Shown here piece after piece: positions 39,649 to 44,433 of a stretch of DNA of 44,433 bases. Both the position numbers and the translations under genes were made by a program. The notes below the pieces were generated by a model. That model was not told where the DNA came from. It did no database searches and was given only the letters and a program-made list of their open reading frames with translations. Source of the stretch: Candidatus Parvarchaeota archaeon (GTDB taxonomy: Archaea > Nanobdellota > Nanobdellia > Parvarchaeales > Parvarchaeaceae); the NCBI GenBank assembly GCA_027366075.1, contig DAHXLI010000012.1, positions 1-44,433 on the forward strand. The letters run 5' to 3'. How positions within the stretch are numbered: position 1 is the stretch's first letter; each line of letters opens with the position of its first letter.

Positions 39649-40281
39649 ATGACAATCGTTATATCACTGGGGGGCTCGTTTCTTTTTGAAAACCCAGAAA
39701 AGATAAACGAATTGAACAGAGTCATACATCATTCTAATCAAAATTTCATAATTATTTGCGGTGGAGGGAGACTGGCTAGGGAATACATAAAATTCGCCTC
39801 GTTATTTAAATTAAAACCCGAAGACATGCACTTAGTGGGTATAAAATCCACAATTATCAATGCCCTAATCGTAAACAAGGTGCTTGGCGGTGAATTGTAC
39901 GAAGGTGACCCGCGGAAGATAAAGGACAAAAAGCTTGTCGTCACCGGCGGTTTTGAGGTCGGATGGACTACTGATATATGCGCCGCGTATGCCGCCGTCG
40001 CTTCTAAATCAAAGGCGATCTTTAACCTATCAAAAGAAGAAGGCGTTTATGATAAGGACCCGAGTAAATTTGACGATGCGAAGCTCTTAAAAACTCTTTC
40101 TTTTGAAACTCTTTACAAAATAAACCGCGGTAGGCGAGTTCCAGGGATGAATTTTATATTCGACCCGCAGGCCGGTGTGATATGTAAGAATAATGGGATA
40201 AAAGTCATAGTGACAAACAAGATTAGCGACATCGCTCGTTTTATAAAATGCAAAGAGTTTTCTGGAACTCTTATAGAGTGA
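39649..40281 (+). CDS. pyrH: UMP kinase, archaeal type
   Basis: 210 residues, amino-acid kinase fold. It phosphorylates UMP to UDP. ISLGGSFLF is the N-terminal phosphate loop, ICGGGRLAREYI the nucleotide-binding motif, then GFEVGWTTDICAAYAAVASK and FNLSKEEGVYDKDPSKFDDA, and the C-terminal IVTNKIS strand. ATG 39649 is chosen over the TTG at 39643 because the box CAAATATAAAG (about 39614-39624) predicts a transcript starting near it. It is divergent from the initiator tRNA and upstream of the MFS gene. Confidence 0.93.
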   Translation: MTIVISLGGSFLFENPEKINELNRVIHHSNQNFIIICGGGRLAREYIKFASLFKLKPEDMHLVGIKSTIINALIVNKVLGGELYEGDPRKIKDKKLVVTGGFEVGWTTDICAAYAAVASKSKAIFNLSKEEGVYDKDPSKFDDAKLLKTLSFETLYKINRGRRVPGMNFIFDPQAGVICKNNGIKVIVTNKISDIARFIKCKEFSGTLIE

Positions 40282-40292
40282 AACGCAAAAAC

Positions 40293-40302
40293 GATAAATA
40301 TT
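40293..40302 (+). promoter_or_regulatory. TATA-like box of the MFS transporter gene
   Basis: GATAAATATT is centred about 25 bases before ATG 40322, implying a leaderless transcript independent of pyrH. Confidence 0.45.
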
Positions 40303-40321
40303 CATTTAATCATAATTACTG

Positions 40322-41587
40322 ATGGCCAACTCTTCAGCTTGGATGTATACTATATTGCCCATCTCCGCTATATCGGGAGGCCTGGGCGTCCTTCTTCCTC
40401 TTTACATACTAGCTTCCCACGGTAGCGTTTACAATGTGGCTATTGCGATAGCTCTTTTTGAGCTTGTTAGCATACCTGCCTCCCTTTTCTGGGGTGATTT
40501 AACGGATAGATTGGGGAAAATAAAATTCTTTATACTAGTTTCCATAATAGGCTTATTCCCGATATTATTGATATTCTACCTTATAGCTTTTGTGCCTGCG
40601 ATAGAAGGTATCTACGGACTTTACGCGTTTATAGCAACGGCGTCCTCGCCGGCGATAAATTTGCTGATAATGTCGCATAAGAAAAATCCCGCACTGCCAA
40701 GATACTTCAGCCGCTATAGCATACTTTCAATATCCGGTTCTATAATAGGTACCATACCCGGGCTTTTCTTAGGCGCCGGCTTTATCAAAGACTACCTGAT
40801 GTTGCTATTGGTGTTTAACGTCGTATCACTAGGCCTTACAATGCTGTTGGTACGGCCAGACAAAGCCAAGGCTATAGAACCCACTTATAAAAAAAGCGCG
40901 AATCGCAGTTTTGCCGTCTTAAACATGCTAAGTTATACGCCTTACATTCTTACTGGTTATAGACTTATCGAGAAAATAAGAGCTGGCTTAAGTAATAAGA
41001 AAATAAGGAATATCTACATATTATTAGCTTCAATAGGATTATTTGACGTAGGCTTATATCTTTTCAATACCTCTTATATACCTTACCTAAGTGCGCATTC
41101 AATAAGCTTTAGCAACATATTTTTGGTAAGCATCTTGAATGGCGTCGCGCAGCTTGGCGTATACGCGGCGGTTATATCGTTTATACGAAAAATCAATCTT
41201 GGAACGTCTTATTTGGCTTCAAATATAATAAGGGTGGGGGGTTATCTCCTTGCTGTGATACCTGCGTTGGCCATCCCGATTTATTTCTTAGCGTTTAACA
41301 TGGTAGGATACGCTGTTGCAGGGGTAGGTTACGCCATCTGGAACATGGCCTCGTCTGTAATACTCTATACGCAGATAAGGGACCTTGGGCGTGGGCACTA
41401 CATCGGAGTTTGGGTCGCTATACTTGGGGCGTCTGCGGTCGTAGGCGCATTCTTATCTGGTGTTTTATCCTCAGACTTCGGTTACATCGCGACATTCTCT
41501 GCTGCGATCATGGCTGTAATAGCTTCGCTTTTAGTTTTCACGTACGTAAAATATCCTCAAGACAGACCCGGGGCGCCCAGCACATAA
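40322..41587 (+). CDS. major facilitator superfamily transporter
   Basis: 421 residues with about twelve hydrophobic helices in two halves separated by a basic central loop (RPDKAKAIEP...IRAGLSNKKIRNI, about 178-233). The MFS motif A is visible between helices 2 and 3 as GDLTDRLGKIKFF, and a second-half counterpart near RKINLGTSYLASN is weak. Multidrug or small-metabolite export is typical for this layout, but the substrate cannot be inferred. There is no signal peptide. It sits between pyrH and topA, each with its own TATA-like box. Confidence 0.88.
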   Translation: MANSSAWMYTILPISAISGGLGVLLPLYILASHGSVYNVAIAIALFELVSIPASLFWGDLTDRLGKIKFFILVSIIGLFPILLIFYLIAFVPAIEGIYGLYAFIATASSPAINLLIMSHKKNPALPRYFSRYSILSISGSIIGTIPGLFLGAGFIKDYLMLLLVFNVVSLGLTMLLVRPDKAKAIEPTYKKSANRSFAVLNMLSYTPYILTGYRLIEKIRAGLSNKKIRNIYILLASIGLFDVGLYLFNTSYIPYLSAHSISFSNIFLVSILNGVAQLGVYAAVISFIRKINLGTSYLASNIIRVGGYLLAVIPALAIPIYFLAFNMVGYAVAGVGYAIWNMASSVILYTQIRDLGRGHYIGVWVAILGASAVVGAFLSGVLSSDFGYIATFSAAIMAVIASLLVFTYVKYPQDRPGAPST

Positions 41588-41597
41588 AATAGATATA

Positions 41598-41606
41598 CTT
41601 ATATAC
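41598..41606 (+). promoter_or_regulatory. TATA-like box of topA
   Basis: CTTATATAC is centred about 25 bases before ATG 41627, giving a leaderless transcript. Confidence 0.5.
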
Positions 41607-41626
41607 GAACGTTTTCAAACTGTATA

Positions 41627-43714
41627 ATGCAGCTAATAATAGCAGAAAAAAGCACGGCCGCAGAGACTATAGCGAAAAACCTTGCAGAGAGCAGACTAAG
41701 AAGCGAGGAACTCGGTTTAGTTAAATTCTGGTTCACAAAAATAAATGGAGAAGACTCCGTTATAGTGCCACTGAAAGGCCACATAAAGGATGTAAGATAC
41801 CCTGAGACATTCAAAAAGTGGGAAGAGGCGACCTTGAACAAGCTTGTTGACGCAAGATTGGAATATGTCCCGATCGCTTTAGACAACATCGAAGTCATAA
41901 ACAAATTCGCAAAGAAGGCCGATAAGGTTATAATAGCGACGGACTATGATACCGAAGGCGAATCGATAGGCTTTGAAGCTATAGACGTAGTAAAGGCCGC
42001 AAATAAAAACGCACGATTCTTCAGAAGCGTTTTTTCTTCGCTCACGGCTAAAGAACTGCACGAGGCTTTTTCAGATCTAAAAAAACCCGATAAGAACCTG
42101 TCTGATAGCGCTGATGCCAGGAGAGAAATAGACCTCATGATTGGCGCCGTTTTGACGAGATTCATATCATTGGCCGCAGAAAGACTGGGTAATTCTTTCT
42201 TGTCTGTAGGGCGAGTCCAAACGCCGACGCTTACCCTGATAGTGGACAGAGACGCCGAAAGAAGGGCGTTTAAATCGCAGAAATATTGGCGCTTTACGGC
42301 TATCATAACTTCTGGAAAAGGATCATTCACTGCAGAATCAGTAGAAGACAAGATATTCGATGAGAAGATAGCTAACTCTATAAGAAAGATAAAGGATACA
42401 AAGACTGCAAATGTAAAAGAAGCTGTAAAAAAGGTCCGCGAAGTACTCCCTCCAAAGCCGTTTAACACTACGGGATTTTTACGAAGCGCCGCCGCAATCG
42501 GCTTTAGTGTCCCGAACGCGATGCGAATAGTGCAGGGGCTTTACATGAAAGGATACGTTTCTTACCCGCGTACAGACAGCGAAGTTTACCCGCCGACTCT
42601 TGATTTAAATGAAATCGTCGGTGAGTTGGGAAAATCCCCGCATTACAGCAAGTTCACAGAAGAGATAAAACGGGCGCCATTGCACCCAACAAAAGGAAAA
42701 GAAGCAAAGGACCACCCTCCTATACACCCAGTCATGCTGCCAAAAGAAAAGCTACCCGCGCAGGATGAAAAGATATTCGACTTGATTGCAAGAAGATTTT
42801 TAGCTACGCTATCAAACCCTTCGAAGGAAGAATTAATGAACATAAAACTAAACGTTGGAGGAAAGGAATTTTCTGCCCATGGTTCTAGAGCCATAATCCC
42901 AGGCTGGAGAAACGTTTACACATATTCTAAATATGAGGAAAATATTTTACCAGAACTAAAGAATGGCGATGTCGTAAAGATCAGATCTATTGATGAGATA
43001 GAAGACCAGACCGCACCGCCACCTCATTACTCTCAGGGCGGTATGATGAAAGTCATGGAAGATTCTAGGCTCGGAACCAAAGCGACTAGGCCAGAAATAC
43101 TGAAGAAACTTATGGAAAGGCGTTACATTTCTGCCAGTAGGGCATTAATACCCAGTGAAATGGCGTTTGCGGTCATAGAAAACTTCAAGAAAATATCAGA
43201 GGACTTGACGAGCCCCAAGCTTACGGCGGCGTTAGAGGACGAAATGAAAGAGATAGAGTCGGGTAAAAAGACCAAGGAAGAAGTCGTGGATGATTCTAGA
43301 AAAATGGTCAAAGAGATCCTAACAAAATTGATCAGTAAGAGAAAAGAAATAAAAGAACTTATGCATAAGGCATTACTGCAGCAATACATATACGGTAAGT
43401 GCCCAAAAAGCGGCGGAAATTTAAGAATGATAATATCAAAGAAGTCACATAAAAGATTCGTTGGCTGCGCGGATTACCCAAAATGTCATTTTGGGATGCC
43501 ACTGCCGCAATCTGGATATATATTCATCTCACCTCAGACGTGTACTAAATGCGGCATACATATGATCGAATGGCACGCAAAAGAAAGCAAAAGGACTTAT
43601 ATATTTTGCGTGAACCCCGCGTGCAAACCGAAGAAAGAGGATTTGAAACAAAAAAAGACGGCGGCCGCCAAAGCTAAAAAAGCAGAAATATCGATCTCTA
43701 AAAACAAAGAGTAA
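41627..43714 (+). CDS. topA: DNA topoisomerase I (type IA)
   Basis: 695 residues. It relaxes negatively supercoiled DNA by single-strand passage. The Toprim domain has IAEKSTAAETIAKNL and ATDYDTEGESIG (Asp106, Asp108, Glu110 for metal). The catalytic tyrosine is Tyr313 in GYVSYPRTDSEVYPP. SVGRVQTPTL and FSVPNAMRIVQGLYMKGY are typical. Two C-terminal zinc ribbons follow: the first reads CPKSGGNL...CADYPKC with one of four cysteines replaced by Ser; the second (CTKCG...CVNPAC) is complete. The tail is lysine-rich. No reverse-gyrase helicase domain is attached. Confidence 0.95.
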   Translation: MQLIIAEKSTAAETIAKNLAESRLRSEELGLVKFWFTKINGEDSVIVPLKGHIKDVRYPETFKKWEEATLNKLVDARLEYVPIALDNIEVINKFAKKADKVIIATDYDTEGESIGFEAIDVVKAANKNARFFRSVFSSLTAKELHEAFSDLKKPDKNLSDSADARREIDLMIGAVLTRFISLAAERLGNSFLSVGRVQTPTLTLIVDRDAERRAFKSQKYWRFTAIITSGKGSFTAESVEDKIFDEKIANSIRKIKDTKTANVKEAVKKVREVLPPKPFNTTGFLRSAAAIGFSVPNAMRIVQGLYMKGYVSYPRTDSEVYPPTLDLNEIVGELGKSPHYSKFTEEIKRAPLHPTKGKEAKDHPPIHPVMLPKEKLPAQDEKIFDLIARRFLATLSNPSKEELMNIKLNVGGKEFSAHGSRAIIPGWRNVYTYSKYEENILPELKNGDVVKIRSIDEIEDQTAPPPHYSQGGMMKVMEDSRLGTKATRPEILKKLMERRYISASRALIPSEMAFAVIENFKKISEDLTSPKLTAALEDEMKEIESGKKTKEEVVDDSRKMVKEILTKLISKRKEIKELMHKALLQQYIYGKCPKSGGNLRMIISKKSHKRFVGCADYPKCHFGMPLPQSGYIFISPQTCTKCGIHMIEWHAKESKRTYIFCVNPACKPKKEDLKQKKTAAAKAKKAEISISKNKE

Positions 43715-43718
43715 ATTG

Positions 43719-43735
43719 ATTTTTCATTTTTATAG
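43719..43735 (+). terminator. T-rich terminator candidate after topA
   Basis: Two T5 runs in ATTTTTCATTTTTATAG begin 5 bases after the topA stop, matching the oligo-T terminators of archaea. No hairpin precedes them. Confidence 0.4.
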
Positions 43736-43803
43736 CTAGCTATAATATTTGAACGGCGAAGCAAATAATCTAATAAATTTATGAATTAATCCTATGCGAG
43801 ATC

Positions 43804-44433
43804 TTAATCTTTCTTCTGCACGAGATCTGTACATCTTCCTGCGGCTATTGTAAGACCCATATCCCTTACAACAAAGCCTGCAAGCTGTGGGATTGTATCA
43901 GCTTTCTCTAGAGACAAAGGTTTTAGAGGCTCGAAGACGACTATCGCTGCGTCGCCTTGCTTTATAGTTGCCGGGTTCTCTTCTAAGACTGCACCGGTCT
44001 TAGGGTCAAGTTTCTTAAGAATCTTCTTGAATTTCACTGGGACCTGTGCGGTGTGCGTGTGAAGTACTGGACTGTATCCCGCGGATATAGCAGTCGGGTG
44101 TTGGAGGACTATTATCTGGCCGGTGAATTCTGTTACTACGGTCGGTGGACTTGAAACTAATCCAGCTACGTCTCCTCTTTTTATCTGTTCTTTTTCTATC
44201 CCCCTTACGTTGAAGCCGATATTGTCTCCTGGCCCTGCCTGAACAAGGTTTTGAAAGTGCATTTGAACAGATTTGACTTCGCCGCTTACATGCGAAGGTT
44301 CGAACATAATCTTATCTCCCGGCTTTATTACGCCGCTTACCACTTTACCGACAGGTACCGTCCCTACTCCTTGAATCGTATAAACATCTTCTATTGGCAC
44401 CCTTAAAGGTAAGTTAGTCGGTCTTTCTGGCAA
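43804..44433 (-). CDS. tuf: translation elongation factor aEF1A (C-terminal part)
   Basis: The C-terminal 209 residues, truncated by the window edge; the GTPase domain is missing. Domain II includes PLRVPIEDVYTIQGVGTVPV, GKVVSGVIKPGDKIMFEP and GDNIGFNVRGIEKEQIKRGD; domain III includes TEFTGQIIVLQHPTAISAGY, LHTHTAQVPVKFKKI and the final VRDMGLTIAAGRC. It delivers aminoacyl-tRNA to the ribosome. The first visible codon is an ordinary leucine (TTG), not a start. The stop is TAA at 43804-43806. The 89 bases to topA hold only AT-rich sequence. Confidence 0.96.
   Translation of the reverse strand: MPERPTNLPLRVPIEDVYTIQGVGTVPVGKVVSGVIKPGDKIMFEPSHVSGEVKSVQMHFQNLVQAGPGDNIGFNVRGIEKEQIKRGDVAGLVSSPPTVVTEFTGQIIVLQHPTAISAGYSPVLHTHTAQVPVKFKKILKKLDPKTGAVLEENPATIKQGDAAIVVFEPLKPLSLEKADTIPQLAGFVVRDMGLTIAAGRCTDLVQKKD

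Noticed and set aside
43439..43510. Topoisomerase I zinc ribbon with Ser for Cys as a sign of gene decay
   Set aside because: Loss of one ligand in the first ribbon is, to my knowledge, seen in other archaeal Topo I proteins; all catalytic motifs and the second ribbon are intact.
1..44433. CRISPR arrays, insertion sequences, prophage genes, rRNA genes, integration sites at the tRNAs
   Set aside because: No regularly spaced repeats, transposase, integrase or phage-like frames, no rRNA sequence, and no tRNA 3'-end duplications were seen; the tRNAs are flanked by ordinary genes.

Overview
This is archaeal chromosomal DNA, most probably from a DPANN-type lineage; Micrarchaeota or a relative is my best guess from the sequence alone. 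Archaeal markers are the S-adenosylmethionine synthetase of the archaeal family, aRF1, aIF2-alpha, aIF1, Nop10, Rpp29, deoxyhypusine synthase, EndA, DNA polymerase D small subunit, NreA, eL19/eL32/eS4, aEF1A, TATA-box promoters and an archaeal initiator tRNA. The DPANN hint comes from a single-polypeptide primase (PriS and PriL C-terminus fused), many shortened proteins, an ADP-forming acetyl-CoA synthetase with pyruvate kinase, and a DUF2341-type surface protein with a class III signal peptide. I see no insertion sequence, CRISPR array, prophage or rRNA. Coding density is very high: no gene-free stretch exceeds 300 bases. The longest is about 170 bases (5062-5230) and holds inverted repeats.

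Layout. 1-1734: truncated IMPDH/GMP-reductase family gene, tRNA-Ala(TGC), a DUF3850/ASCH protein, a small membrane protein, tRNA-Ile(GAT). 1784-5061: a membrane protein, then metK-prf1 and an orphan RelE-like gene. 5231-9030: a membrane protein and a DUF5752-like protein on minus, then phosphohexomutase, RPA and peroxiredoxin on plus. 9048-15372: OB-fold protein and deoxyhypusine synthase (minus), fused primase and an unknown gene (plus), EndA and thioredoxin (minus), then aIF2-alpha, Nop10 and Nre (plus). 15374-26104: a 20-gene minus-strand superoperon running from uL3 through SecY to an EMC3/YidC-like protein; the uL2-uS19-uL22-uS3-uL29 block normally found between uL23 and Rpp29 is absent. 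26159-32871 (minus): pyruvate kinase, LamG/DUF2341 surface protein, two tandem thymidylate kinases, DP1, aIF1. 33051-37987 (plus): ArgRS-arginase, then acetyl-CoA synthetase (ADP-forming). 37995-39559 (minus): MetRS preceded by initiator tRNA. 39649-43714 (plus): UMP kinase, MFS transporter, topoisomerase I. 43804-end (minus): C-terminal part of aEF1A.

How the genes fit together. The window is mostly information processing: replication (primase, DP1, RPA, OB-fold ssDNA-binding protein, Topo I, dTMP/UMP kinases, Nre), RNA maturation (EndA, Rpp29, Nop10) and translation (ribosomal proteins, aIF1, aIF2-alpha, aEF1A, aRF1, ArgRS, MetRS, DHS, initiator tRNA). The metabolic genes fit ATP generation by substrate-level phosphorylation. 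First genes of transcription units often have a TATA-like box about 24-28 bases before the start codon, implying leaderless mRNAs, while some internal genes show GGTG-type Shine-Dalgarno sequences.

The most interesting points are the asymmetric tandem thymidylate kinases (one without the P-loop lysine, the other without the DR substrate motif), the aRF1 with altered stop-codon loops (NIKD, HTE) and no zinc mini-domain, the fused primase, the LamG domain apparently nested in a DUF2341 domain, a 20-base element shared by two promoters, and a bacterial-type MetRS behind its initiator tRNA.
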